64,000 nt of DNA, from positions 267,174 to 331,173 of the forward strand of contig NZ_FXBB01000001.1 of assembly GCF_900177735.1 (NCBI RefSeq), given 5' to 3'. The notes under the pieces were generated by a model. It was not told the origin of the DNA. It did not search any database and was given only the letters and a program-made list of their open reading frames with translations. This document shows, piece by piece, positions 19,515 to 28,657 of the stretch. Both the position numbers and the translations under genes were made by a program. The stretch comes from Dethiosulfovibrio salsuginis (GTDB lineage Bacteria > Synergistota > Synergistia > Synergistales > Dethiosulfovibrionaceae). Position 1 is the stretch's first letter; the number at the start of each line of letters is the position of its first letter.

Positions 19515-22500
19515 CTAGCTTATGCTGTCTTTGACTGCAAACTTGGCCTTGAAGTCCTCGTAGCTGCTGACCCAGTTGAACTTCACCAGGTCGGAGACCG
19601 CCTTGAAGTGGAGCTCGCCACAGCGAATTTTGTTTTTCTCCACCTCGGTGAGGTTGCTTTCCTGCTTGCCGCCTTTTGTCTCCACGATGAAATAGATCCC
19701 TAAAGAACCCTCCCTCAGGCCATCCTTTCTACAGACCACCGCCCAGTCGGGAGAGTAGTTTCCGTAGGGGGTGTCTATTATGAAGCCACCTTTTTTGAGC
19801 TTGGTGAAAAGGACGACGTTTTCGTTTGCCTCCAGGCTGTCGGCGAAAAGCCTTTCTCCCTTGCTGTCCATTTTATAATACTCGTTTAAGGCACTCTTCC
19901 GGTTGGGATTGGACCTGAAAACTCGCCACTCTTCGTTAAAGTCCTCCTCGTTGATGGAATCGAGGGCGAATATACGGCCTTCCTCCAGGTCGTAGCCCTC
20001 TATTACCTCGTAGGAATAGACGTTAGCGGCCTTCATATCCCGCAACTTCTCGAATATCCTCTGGGTCACCTGATCCAAAACATCCTGAAAGTTGAGGGCC
20101 TCCCTTTTCTCTATCCCCTTCAATATCCTGAAGATAGCCAACCTTGGGAGCATCGTGTGGTACATTACGTAGTTTGCCACCTCAAAGTCGCTCTTGGGCT
20201 CAACCTTCATGCCGACGTCAATATCGCAGGTCTTGTCGCCGGATCTTTTCATCTCAAAAACCTTAGCGTCGTTGAACCCAGCCTCGCCGGTGGAGATGTT
20301 TACGGTTTTGCTGACGCTGAAATGGGCCAGATAGCCGTTGATATCGGCTATACAGGAGGAGACAAACTCGTCTTTATCTATATCGCATTTGTAGATGGCT
20401 CTCTTGGTCAGGTTGCGGCACAGGCCGTGGTAGATCTCGGAGAACTCTTTCTCCGAGATAAAGGACCTCACGGTGTTGGTATAAGGTTCGTTATCGCCGT
20501 TCGTTATCTCTATTCTTCTGGTCCCCTTCTGGATCATCAGCTCGCAGAATCCCTCTTTGAGGGCCTGGGAATGTTCCTGAAGGGTCTGGTCCGTGAACTC
20601 TATCTCATTGAAAAGCTTGGTGGTTTGCTGGACGTTTTTCTTGAGGAGGTTCTTTCCGTCTATTATGCCCCCTTGGGTAAGCTCCTTTTTGAAAGCATCC
20701 ACCAGCTCGGGGGTTATAGCCTCTATAGGTATGCCAGCTTTTTCGAGGGATAGGGTCAGGACCTCCGCTGTGACCTCGTTTTTGTCGAAGTTCATGCTGC
20801 TGTTGAAGTCTTCCTGCAACATTCTGGAGAAATTTTCGTAGCTATCGTTGGCTATGACGGTAAGCTCGTTTATATCCTCATCCAGACAGCGGTTTCCGGT
20901 TATATCCACAGGCAACCTCAGGCCACGGCCTATCTCCTGTTTTTTAGCTATCTCAGAACTTCCGTTTTTGAGGGTGCAGAGGGTGAAGACGTTAGGGTTA
21001 TCCCAGCCCTCCCTCAGTGCGGAGTGGGAGAAGATGAAGGCCAGAGGCTCGTCAAAGGAGATAAGCTCGTCCTTTTTCTCCAGAATAAGGCTTATCCCTC
21101 TGTCGATATCCTCCTGAGACTTTGCCTTTATGCTCATCTCCGTATCGTCTTTAGAGGAATCCCAGCCCTCGACGTCGACGACATTTTGTTTTTTGTCCAC
21201 CGCAAAGTACCCTTCCCTGACCTTTTCGACGTCGTCGTAGTCGGGAAAATAGTCCTTAAACCTCTCGATTTTCTCCCTATGTTTATCGATGTAATCGCCG
21301 TACTCCTCGTCGAAGATGCGAAGGTACTCCCCTCTGCCGTCGGGGCGGTCGTTGTCCCTCACCTTCTTCACCGAGTCGATGAAGAACAAGGTCAATCCCT
21401 TGATCTTTCTGTCCCCCTCGAGTATGGAGAATTGTTTTTCAAAGTGGTTTTTTATGGCGAGCCTTATCTGGATACGGACGGCGTCGCTATCCTCCAGGCC
21501 GTTGTTGCTCTTTCCCTTCTCCAGCTCGAGATACCCCTCGGAGGTGGATATCTTTAAGGGCTTATTCTTATTGGGCTCCTCCGCCACCCTCATCTCCCTG
21601 TACTGGGCCAGACCACCGGACAGCTCCTCCAAAGAGGCGTTGGACCCTACGTTGAAGGTCTTAAAACGGATCTTGCCGCCCTGATCCTGGGATAATATCT
21701 CTATCTTGGCCTTGAGGTCTTTGGTGAAGGATAGATAACGAACGTAAGGGAAGTCTTTTGGCGTAACTCCGTTCACCGTTTTGACCTGTATTTTCTTCAC
21801 CAGATTTTTTTTGTAGGCGTCGTAGGAGTTCAGCTTATATATCTGGTTGTAGAGCTTTTTATGGGTGGCGGAATAGCGAAGGACGAACAGGGGATTTATG
21901 TCCTCTATGGCTTCCAGGGATTTGGATTTCTTTCCCTTGGCCCCCTCTATCCTCTGAGGCTCGTCGACTATGACCACCGGCCTGATGTATTTGATTTCCT
22001 CCCAAAGGATGCGACCACGTTCGTCCTCGGACCTTATTTTATTGGTGTCCTTGTTGAACGCCTGGATGTTTATGACGCAGATGCTCAGGTCGTCACTCTC
22101 AACTAGGTTATAGCTCATCTTCTGGGGGTTTCCGTCGTAGACGAAGCTGTATTTCAGGAGGTCTATGCCGAACAGCCTCTTAAAATGATCCTGTAGCTGT
22201 TCTACGGATTTTTCGACCCCTTTACGGATGGCGATGGAGGGGACCACTATCATAAACTTCTTGAGACCGTATTCCCTGTATAGCTCCAGGATCGTCCTTA
22301 AGTAGACGTAGGTCTTTCCCGTCCCTGTCTCCATCTCGACGGTGAAATCCAGTCCATCCAGAGATTCGCTGGCGAAAAGCCTGTTACGGAGCTGGACCTG
22401 TCTGAGGTTCTTCAAAAGCCTGGTATTGCCGACGATCTCCGGATTTCTGACAGGGCCTGTCTCATCTATCCGTTTTATGCCTGAGGGGGACGGAGGATAG

Positions 22501-22613
22501 ATACTGTCGCCAACCTGTCTTGAGATGCCTTTGAAGAGCTTCACCGTGGAATCGATGGCCTGAATCTGATAGTCCAGTTTATCGTCGAACTGAAAGGTTA
22601 TTCTTTTGGACAC
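19515..22613 (-). CDS. Type III restriction enzyme Res subunit (SF2 helicase-nuclease)
   Basis: A 1032-residue Res-type protein that in type III systems translocates or slides on DNA and cuts with Mod. SF2 helicase motifs: Walker A METGTGKT (residues ~94-101), the DEAD-box variant DEPQ (217-220), FSHSALREGWDNPNVF (motif V region) and EIGRGLRLPVD (motif VI). Near the C-terminus YSPDWAVV followed by FIVETKGGK gives the PD-(D/E)xK endonuclease residues. It starts 12 nt after the Mod stop and closes the four-gene cassette. All key motifs look intact. Confidence 0.92.
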   Translation of the reverse strand: MSKRITFQFDDKLDYQIQAIDSTVKLFKGISRQVGDSIYPPSPSGIKRIDETGPVRNPEIVGNTRLLKNLRQVQLRNRLFASESLDGLDFTVEMETGTGKTYVYLRTILELYREYGLKKFMIVVPSIAIRKGVEKSVEQLQDHFKRLFGIDLLKYSFVYDGNPQKMSYNLVESDDLSICVINIQAFNKDTNKIRSEDERGRILWEEIKYIRPVVIVDEPQRIEGAKGKKSKSLEAIEDINPLFVLRYSATHKKLYNQIYKLNSYDAYKKNLVKKIQVKTVNGVTPKDFPYVRYLSFTKDLKAKIEILSQDQGGKIRFKTFNVGSNASLEELSGGLAQYREMRVAEEPNKNKPLKISTSEGYLELEKGKSNNGLEDSDAVRIQIRLAIKNHFEKQFSILEGDRKIKGLTLFFIDSVKKVRDNDRPDGRGEYLRIFDEEYGDYIDKHREKIERFKDYFPDYDDVEKVREGYFAVDKKQNVVDVEGWDSSKDDTEMSIKAKSQEDIDRGISLILEKKDELISFDEPLAFIFSHSALREGWDNPNVFTLCTLKNGSSEIAKKQEIGRGLRLPVDITGNRCLDEDINELTVIANDSYENFSRMLQEDFNSSMNFDKNEVTAEVLTLSLEKAGIPIEAITPELVDAFKKELTQGGIIDGKNLLKKNVQQTTKLFNEIEFTDQTLQEHSQALKEGFCELMIQKGTRRIEITNGDNEPYTNTVRSFISEKEFSEIYHGLCRNLTKRAIYKCDIDKDEFVSSCIADINGYLAHFSVSKTVNISTGEAGFNDAKVFEMKRSGDKTCDIDVGMKVEPKSDFEVANYVMYHTMLPRLAIFRILKGIEKREALNFQDVLDQVTQRIFEKLRDMKAANVYSYEVIEGYDLEEGRIFALDSINEEDFNEEWRVFRSNPNRKSALNEYYKMDSKGERLFADSLEANENVVLFTKLKKGGFIIDTPYGNYSPDWAVVCRKDGLREGSLGIYFIVETKGGKQESNLTEVEKNKIRCGELHFKAVSDLVKFNWVSSYEDFKAKFAVKDSIS

Positions 22614-22624
22614 CGAGACCCCTC

Positions 22625-24535
22625 CTAGATAAACTCGACGGTGTAGGTCTTTTTGACGTCGCCGGAGTTTTTGGCGATAAGGCCCTCCAGCCGTCGGAAG
22701 GTCTCGTCTTTGAGGCTTATGTCGTCTTTAAAGGCCGAATCTCGAAAGACAAACTTTATAGGAAGAGGGTCGATAACCGCCAGCTTATCCACCATGCCCT
22801 CGGTTACCTCGGTCTCCAGACAGATCAGATAAGAAGAGCCGTAGAGATAGGTTCGATTTCCTATGTGGCTCAGTACCTCCATAGACTCGGAGAGGGGAAC
22901 GTCCTTCTGACGGAGCATGATCTCATAGACGACGTCCACGTCTTTGGCAGAGGAGGTGAAGTCCATCACGTCGGGGTTGTCCTTTATGGAGTCCAGGTCG
23001 AGCTGACCGTGGTCGCTTTCTACTAGGTTCCACTTTATGTTTGTGTCCGAGGTCCTGAAGACCTTAAAGCCTATATCGGGGACCTTTTTAGGATCCTCCC
23101 CCAGCTTAAGCTGGCCGTTCTCCCCCTCGATCTCCTCCTTTATCCTCTCCCCTGCCCTTCTGATCCGCTCTTTGCCTATCTCGCAGATGTTCTTATATCC
23201 TGCCTTATAAGCCTCGGATTCCTCGTCGCAAGTCTCGGGTAGCTGGACCATGATAAACCTGCGGTTACCACCGTCCTCGGCGTTCAACTGCATGACGGCG
23301 TGGGCGGTGGTGGCGGAGCCGGAGAAGAAGTCGAGGATGATGTCACAACTAGTCGACCCACATTTTATTATCTTTGATAAATATGGAATTGGCTTTACAG
23401 TATCAAAAACTTGCTGTCCCAAAAGGCTCTTTATTTCATCAGCAGCATTAGCTGCATTTGATGCATCAAGCCATATTGTTTCAGGGATATCTCCCTTATA
23501 TTCAGAAAGAAAAAGCTTTCTATATACCTTATCTCCATTAAAGACTAATTTGCCATCTTCATCCAATATCTTCATGGTATCTTTGCCTACAAGCCAACTT
23601 CGCTCTTTAAAAGTCAGGCCTTGCTTAGATTTAAATTCATAGACTGAGCCCCCTTGTATTCCACGAGCCCAAACACCTAAAAGTCGATAATCTCCTCTGG
23701 GATCAGAGTCTGGATTTCTATAAGCCTTTCTAGTTTCCGTAGGCATATTCAAACGCCCAATCCTAAGCGAGATAGATGACTTAGCATAAACAAGGAGATA
23801 TTCATGGTTCCTGCTAAAAAACCTCGCCGAGTTGTCCTTACCACGTTTTCTAGCCCAAATTATAGTCGATATAAAATTATTAGCATCAAAAATTTCATCA
23901 CAAACTCTTCTGGCATTATGTGCTTCATTATCGTCAATACTGATAAAGATAACCCCATCATCGGTAAGCAGATCCCTAGCGACCTTAAGCCTTGGATACA
24001 TCATGTTGAGCCAGTTGGCGTGGTAGCGGTTGGTGGATTTGAGGTTCTTCTGGAGCCTTTCGCCCTCCTCGGAGACCAGGCCCTCGGCTATGTCGCTCTC
24101 TTTGGCGTTCATCTTGAAGTTATCGTTGTAAACGAAGTCGTTTCCCGTGTTGTAGGGAGGGTCTATGTATATCATCTTGACGGAGCCGTAGTAGTTCTGT
24201 CTTAGGAGCTTCAGGACCTCCAGGTTATCCCCCTCTATGTAGAGGTTCTGGGTGGTGTCGGGGTTTTTGCTGTCCTCCTCGATGTAGTTCAAGGTCCTGC
24301 CGAGTACCTTTTCATGGGCTTTCCTCTTGGCGTTCTGCTTGCCCGACCAGGTGAGTTCGTACTTTTCGCCGTCCACCTCCTCGAACTGTCCAAGCTCCTC
24401 CTTCAACGCCTTAAAGTCGACCTGGCCGTCTTTGATCACCGAGGGAAACAGCTCCGACAGGGCTTTGAGGTTGTCGTTGGTGAAGTCGTTTATGTCCTGA
24501 GGCACTTTTTTGTATTCCATCTCTGTCATTACCAC
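22625..24535 (-). CDS. Type III DNA methyltransferase Mod subunit (N6-adenine, beta class)
   Basis: Mod recognises the target and methylates adenine. Catalytic motif IV is DPPYNTG (residues ~125-131) and the AdoMet motif is DFFSGSATTAHAV (~402-414); this IV-before-I order defines the beta class. The residues between them (~190-400, DNA 23340-23960) form the target recognition domain. That stretch is visibly richer in A+T than both flanks, suggesting replacement of the recognition module. Translation begins at the GTG at 24535 or the ATG at 24529, directly behind the DUF4391 gene. 636 aa. Confidence 0.93.
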   Translation of the reverse strand: MVMTEMEYKKVPQDINDFTNDNLKALSELFPSVIKDGQVDFKALKEELGQFEEVDGEKYELTWSGKQNAKRKAHEKVLGRTLNYIEEDSKNPDTTQNLYIEGDNLEVLKLLRQNYYGSVKMIYIDPPYNTGNDFVYNDNFKMNAKESDIAEGLVSEEGERLQKNLKSTNRYHANWLNMMYPRLKVARDLLTDDGVIFISIDDNEAHNARRVCDEIFDANNFISTIIWARKRGKDNSARFFSRNHEYLLVYAKSSISLRIGRLNMPTETRKAYRNPDSDPRGDYRLLGVWARGIQGGSVYEFKSKQGLTFKERSWLVGKDTMKILDEDGKLVFNGDKVYRKLFLSEYKGDIPETIWLDASNAANAADEIKSLLGQQVFDTVKPIPYLSKIIKCGSTSCDIILDFFSGSATTAHAVMQLNAEDGGNRRFIMVQLPETCDEESEAYKAGYKNICEIGKERIRRAGERIKEEIEGENGQLKLGEDPKKVPDIGFKVFRTSDTNIKWNLVESDHGQLDLDSIKDNPDVMDFTSSAKDVDVVYEIMLRQKDVPLSESMEVLSHIGNRTYLYGSSYLICLETEVTEGMVDKLAVIDPLPIKFVFRDSAFKDDISLKDETFRRLEGLIAKNSGDVKKTYTVEFI

Positions 24536-24537
24536 CT

Positions 24538-25260
24538 TTAGAGGTTTATCAGTTCATCCAGGCCGGTTATGGCCTCTTTTATCCGCCTGTTGAGCTCCAT
24601 CTTTTCCTGTGCTGTGACCGCTTTTTTCAGTTTTTCCCTGCTCTCCACCGAGGCCTTCAGCAGTAGGTGAAGCTCTTTCACCCTGTCCTGGCTGTACCAC
24701 AGGGGAGAGGACAGAAAGTCCATCGCCTTCGAGTGGGCCTTTTGATAGGTCAGGATGTAGGCCTTCAGGTACATCTCCAGGTAAAAGGAGACCTTATCGG
24801 AGAGGTTATCCATATTGCCGTAGGAGAGGGTGTCGATAAAAAGCTCTCTGTTCCTATCCGGCAGGACGGTCTGGAACGGATCGGTCATAAAGCTGTCGGT
24901 GACCACTATCTCGGTCAGGTCGTTTCTGTTCAGCCTCTTGAGGGCGAAGGAGTAGACCTCCCGTCCTCCGTCGTGGAGCCGAAGGACCGAGGGGGGCTTT
25001 ATGATCTCCTGATAGGTTTTCGCCAGGAAGGAGGCTTTTTTGAGGTCCAGTATCTCCATATCGTAAAACTGGATTATCCGATAATTGTAGGTGTCGTTCA
25101 AAACCGACGGTATCCTCTCCCCTTCCATCTGATACAGGAGGGTGGCTTTTTTTAGGCAATCCCTTATCCTCTTTTTGGTGGCAGAGTTGAGGTTTGCGGG
25201 TATGAAGTCCTTTAGGGCGATCCTTTTCGACTTTCTGTATTCCTCCGGTATGGCGAACAT
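24538..25260 (-). CDS. DUF4391-like protein of the type III cassette
   Basis: 240 residues from the ATG at 25260 (MFAIPEEYRKSKRIALKDF), whose first base is the last base of the helicase stop. The open frame extends upstream to 26052, but that part lies inside the helicase gene and is a shadow. The body resembles the DUF4391 family as I remember it: a basic N-terminal segment with the start of a mixed alpha/beta fold, a middle region with IQFYDMEILDLKKASFLAKTYQEIIKPPSVLR, and a helical coiled C-terminus (ASVESREKLKKAV, EKMELNRRIKEAI). No catalytic motif seen. Its position between helicase and Mod implies a role in the same complex or in its control. Confidence 0.75.
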   Translation of the reverse strand: MFAIPEEYRKSKRIALKDFIPANLNSATKKRIRDCLKKATLLYQMEGERIPSVLNDTYNYRIIQFYDMEILDLKKASFLAKTYQEIIKPPSVLRLHDGGREVYSFALKRLNRNDLTEIVVTDSFMTDPFQTVLPDRNRELFIDTLSYGNMDNLSDKVSFYLEMYLKAYILTYQKAHSKAMDFLSSPLWYSQDRVKELHLLLKASVESREKLKKAVTAQEKMELNRRIKEAITGLDELINL

Positions 25261-28200
25261 CACTCTACCACCAGAAAGGACACCAGCTCGAAGTCGTCGG
25301 CGGTTTCGTCGGCGAAAGAGTTGTTGAAGCCGGTGAAGTCGAATATAGAGGTGGTGGCCTTTTCCTCTTCCGCCCCTTTGATGGAGGATACCGCCTTGTT
25401 CAGGAGGTCGGAGTAGAGGGCCATGTCGGAGGTTCCTTTCGTCCTGGCGAAGAAGGAATCGAAAAGCTCCCCGACAGGCTCCTTTCTGCCGTAGCATAGC
25501 TTTCTGAAGAGCTTTACTGTCTCTCTGGCCCTGCTGTTTCCGTAGAGGACTTTTCCGTCGTTGTCTATGTATATGAGGTAGTAGGGATAGAGAGAGCTGT
25601 CCGAGTTGGGCTTTACATCCTGATTGCGGTGGTTGAAGCAGAACAGGACCCCCTTTTCCTCCCCTCCTGTGACGGAGAAGATTCCTCTTGGAACTTTTTT
25701 GGTCTCCGGCACTTTGCTGACGTACTGGGAAAGCTCGTAGAGATAGTCGTTCATGTTCAGGTCGGTCAGGGAGATGTTCTCCTTGGCGTCCTCTATGTCT
25801 ATAACCTCGTTTTTGAGCCTTTCGAGCTGCCTTTTTCTGAAGTTGAAGTCGTTCATGTCGGGGCTCAGGAAGTCCTCGTCTCCGGTGGAGGCTATATTGA
25901 GGGTGGTCATTTTGCCCTTCACACGTTGCTCCAGGCCCAGATAGTCGTTGAGCTCCATGTTGGGGAAAAAGTTTATCATCTGGATCCTCTCGTTTACGCT
26001 GCCGATACGGTCTATCCGGCCAAACCTCTGGATCAGTGACACCGGGTTCCACTGGATATCGAAGTTTATGACAGTATCGCAGTCCTGAAGGTTCTGGCCC
26101 TCGGAGATACAGTCGGTCCCTATGAGCAGGTCAATCTGATATTCCTGAGGAATCTCTTTTTTCATCTTTGACTGAGGCGAAAAGGCACAGAGGATGGAGT
26201 TAAACTCCCTGTGTATCCTTTTGTTGTTGGTCTTGACGTCCTTTCCTGTGACACAGGCGGTATGTATGCCCATATCTAGAAGCTCCTGGGCCAGGTTGGA
26301 GTAGATGTAGTTCGCCGTGTCGGAGAAGGCGGTAAAGACCATTATCTTGCGGTTTCCCCGGTTGTAGGGGGTGAATTTTATCTTGTCCACCACGATATCC
26401 CGGAGGACCTTCATTTTGTTGTCTCTGTCGTGGTGGAGAACAAGCTCGGCGTCCCTGTAGACGCTGTCTATGATCATTCTGTCGCTGTGCAGATCATGGA
26501 GGAAGTCGGCGACGTTTAGGTGTTGAACCTTTATCTCGTATTTGCCCTCCAGGTAAGGGTCTTCCGAGTATTCTTCGTCTAAGACCTCCATGGCCTCCTC
26601 GACCTGACCTCCTCCCTCGAGGACTTCGATGGTTACGTCGATCTTCTCGATCAGCCGTCGCAAGGTCTCTTTGAAAGAGAACACCGAGCTTTCCAGTCGT
26701 TTGAACAGGTTGAAGCGATGCAGGACGACCATGCCTTTGGACTGTCTCTGAAAGTCCATGTTGCCGCCTCGTTTGCCTTTCAGGCTGTATTTATCCATAT
26801 AGAAAAACTGATACTGGCTTTTGATGTATCTGGTTGGGGTGTAGACCGATAGGTTCAGGACCTCCAGAAGCTCGTTGGCGTCCTCGAACCTCAGCAGCTC
26901 CCCCTGGGTGTCTATCTCGGGATAGTAGGTTTCGGGCCTGTTTTTCTCGGGAAACTTGCCTACGCTGTCGTCGCCGTAATAGCCGGTGATGTGTTTTCTG
27001 CTTCTCGATATGGTCATCATCTCGAGCAGTCTGTAGAACTCCGACGGCAGGCTGTCCAACAGGTCGTTTTTATCGTGACAGGGCATTTCCTCCCACTTGT
27101 TTATGACCGTCGAGGACTTTCTGAGAAGGTTGTCTATGCTGGCTATGCCGTGTTCATCAAAGGCGGAGTCTTTATCCCCGGTGATGATGCTGATCTGGTT
27201 TTTAAGGTCCACAAGGCTGTTGTTGACCGGAGTGGCGGAGAGCATGAGAACTTTGGTGTTGTTGTTTCCCTTTTTTATGACTTCCTGTAGGAGCCTGGCG
27301 TAGCGGGTCATTATGAGGCGATCTTCCTCGTCGTATCGGTCTTTACGATTTCTGAAGTTGTGGGATTCGTCTATCACCACCAGGTCGTATATCCCCCAGT
27401 TGAACCGCTCCAGGTCCTGGCCCGATCTGGACATTCCCTTATATCTGGACAGGTCGGTGTGAAACATGATCTTATAGTTGAAGGTCTCGGTCAAAAAGCT
27501 GTCTTTGTAGGTTCCCTTGAAGGAGTTCCAGTTGTCGTAGAGTTTCGCCGGGGTCAGGACGAGGACGTTGTCCATCTTGATCTCAAAATACTTTATGACC
27601 GCCAGGGCCTCGAAGGTCTTGCCCAGTCCTACCGAATCGGCGATTATACATCCTCCGTATTTGGTCAGTTTCTGGATCGCCGACACAACGCAGTCTTTCT
27701 GAAAATCGTAAAGGGCGTTCCAGATCTCCGTCTTTTTGAACCTGTCGCTATCTCGCTCAAACCTCTCCAGACCGCTGTCTATCTGGTGTCCAAACAGCTC
27801 GTTCAAGGTAAAATAATAGATAAATTCCGGTGAATGTTTTTCGTAGACGAACTCCAGGCTTTCGAGCAGCTTTTCCCTGTAGTCCGACGATACTTTTTCG
27901 TCGTACCATATGCGACGGTATAGCTCTAAAGCGGCCAGTATCTGCTCTTTGTCCATGGTGCCGTTGAGCATGGTATCGAAGTTGATGTTTTTGATCCCTC
28001 TTCCTTTGTCGCCCAATATCTCCAAAGAAGAGGAACCTTGTATCATAAAGTCGTCGTCGATGATAAGGATATTGCCGCTGATCTTTATTCCCGGATTGAC
28101 TTTTTTTACGTTGACGTTGTTTTTGATAAAATCGTGCATCGACTTAGCTCTGGAAAAATGGCGGAGTTTATTTTTTTCCGCTATGTCGTAGGAACTGTAC

Positions 28201-28439
28201 AGGATATCGTTTGGGGTCATCTCGAACTGCTGAGGGATCTCCGACCGCTCGGGTATAAACTTGGTGTCCCGAATGACGAAGTTTATCTCCTTGACGTTGG
28301 CGAAGTTACGCTCGAGCAGGGCAAATACCGAAAGGGTCAGCTTGTCGTTCACTATGTTTATGACGGCGTCTTTTTTGGTCCTCAGGACTTCGTTGATTTT
28401 CTCTATCATCTGCTCCGTCGAATTGATCACGTTTCCCAT
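25260..28439 (-). CDS. SNF2-type helicase with N-terminal PLD-like domain, defence-associated
   Basis: A 1059-residue SF2 ATPase. Walker A is DSVGLGKT (residues ~268-275), motif II is DESH (357-360), motif III is MLSATPVNN, and the C-terminal helicase lobe has GTDCISEGQNLQDCD and QRFGRIDRIGS. Residues ~60-145 resemble the second half of a phospholipase D-like domain (GNILIIDDDFMIQGSSSLE), but the HxK part of the HKD motif is not visible, so it may be inactive. It is the promoter-proximal gene of the cassette, with AAAGGAG upstream of the ATG. Probably a DNA translocase assisting or regulating the Mod/Res pair (inference). Confidence 0.85.
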   Translation of the reverse strand: MGNVINSTEQMIEKINEVLRTKKDAVINIVNDKLTLSVFALLERNFANVKEINFVIRDTKFIPERSEIPQQFEMTPNDILYSSYDIAEKNKLRHFSRAKSMHDFIKNNVNVKKVNPGIKISGNILIIDDDFMIQGSSSLEILGDKGRGIKNINFDTMLNGTMDKEQILAALELYRRIWYDEKVSSDYREKLLESLEFVYEKHSPEFIYYFTLNELFGHQIDSGLERFERDSDRFKKTEIWNALYDFQKDCVVSAIQKLTKYGGCIIADSVGLGKTFEALAVIKYFEIKMDNVLVLTPAKLYDNWNSFKGTYKDSFLTETFNYKIMFHTDLSRYKGMSRSGQDLERFNWGIYDLVVIDESHNFRNRKDRYDEEDRLIMTRYARLLQEVIKKGNNNTKVLMLSATPVNNSLVDLKNQISIITGDKDSAFDEHGIASIDNLLRKSSTVINKWEEMPCHDKNDLLDSLPSEFYRLLEMMTISRSRKHITGYYGDDSVGKFPEKNRPETYYPEIDTQGELLRFEDANELLEVLNLSVYTPTRYIKSQYQFFYMDKYSLKGKRGGNMDFQRQSKGMVVLHRFNLFKRLESSVFSFKETLRRLIEKIDVTIEVLEGGGQVEEAMEVLDEEYSEDPYLEGKYEIKVQHLNVADFLHDLHSDRMIIDSVYRDAELVLHHDRDNKMKVLRDIVVDKIKFTPYNRGNRKIMVFTAFSDTANYIYSNLAQELLDMGIHTACVTGKDVKTNNKRIHREFNSILCAFSPQSKMKKEIPQEYQIDLLIGTDCISEGQNLQDCDTVINFDIQWNPVSLIQRFGRIDRIGSVNERIQMINFFPNMELNDYLGLEQRVKGKMTTLNIASTGDEDFLSPDMNDFNFRKRQLERLKNEVIDIEDAKENISLTDLNMNDYLYELSQYVSKVPETKKVPRGIFSVTGGEEKGVLFCFNHRNQDVKPNSDSSLYPYYLIYIDNDGKVLYGNSRARETVKLFRKLCYGRKEPVGELFDSFFARTKGTSDMALYSDLLNKAVSSIKGAEEEKATTSIFDFTGFNNSFADETADDFELVSFLVVE

Positions 28440-28484
28440 GAAACACGCTCCTTTAGGGAGTATGGTCGCTTACCGCACTTCAAA

Positions 28485-28530
28485 AACCTTACCCCAAAAC
28501 CCCCTCCCGGTCTATAGGGGATTCTCCCTA
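28485..28530. repeat. 46-bp direct repeat R2, copy 1
   Basis: This 46-nt sequence starts AACCTTACCCCAAAACCCCC and ends GGGGATTCTCCCTA. It recurs at 31439-31484 in the same orientation with two mismatches by eye. It contains the small inverted repeat TAGGG/CCCTA. Its last base abuts the duplicated purE tail exactly. Confidence 0.88.
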
Positions 28531-28657
28531 ATAGTGGCCCTGCTGGACCAAAAGGTGAGACAGAACCTGGGTCTTCCGGAGGTGCCGGAGGAAGCGTTTA
28601 GGTAGGGGGAAGAACAAAAGAGTCCCACTCTTCGAGATGGAGAGTGGGACTCTTTAT
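28531..28657 (+). pseudogene. Truncated second copy of the purE 3' end plus terminator
   Basis: This copy encodes IVALLDQKVRQNLGLPEVP followed by EEAFR and a stop, i.e. the PurE C-terminus with 18 codons deleted in frame, then a near-identical terminator. There is no start or N-terminal part, so it cannot be a functional gene. It ends exactly at the stop codon of the DUF4276 gene, whose transcript it may terminate. It marks a recombination or insertion junction. Confidence 0.88.
28617..28655. terminator. Bidirectional terminator, copy of the purE terminator
   Basis: The 15-bp stem AAAGAGTCCCACTCT / AGAGTGGGACTCTTT with a 9-nt loop (one base different from the purE copy) directly follows the stop of the minus-strand DUF4276 gene and probably ends that operon. 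Confidence 0.75.

Noticed and set aside
25261..26052. N-terminal extension of the DUF4391 reading frame
   Set aside because: It lies entirely within the helicase gene in another frame, is highly basic and low in family-like sequence; the ATG at 25260 is the natural coupled start.
28485..28530. R2 as a tRNA end or known att site
   Set aside because: It cannot fold as a tRNA fragment, and no integrase gene is in the window.
28261..28605. Plus-strand 114-aa ORF ending in the purE tail
   Set aside because: Its first two thirds are antisense to the helicase gene and R2; only the purE-derived end is real, as a remnant.
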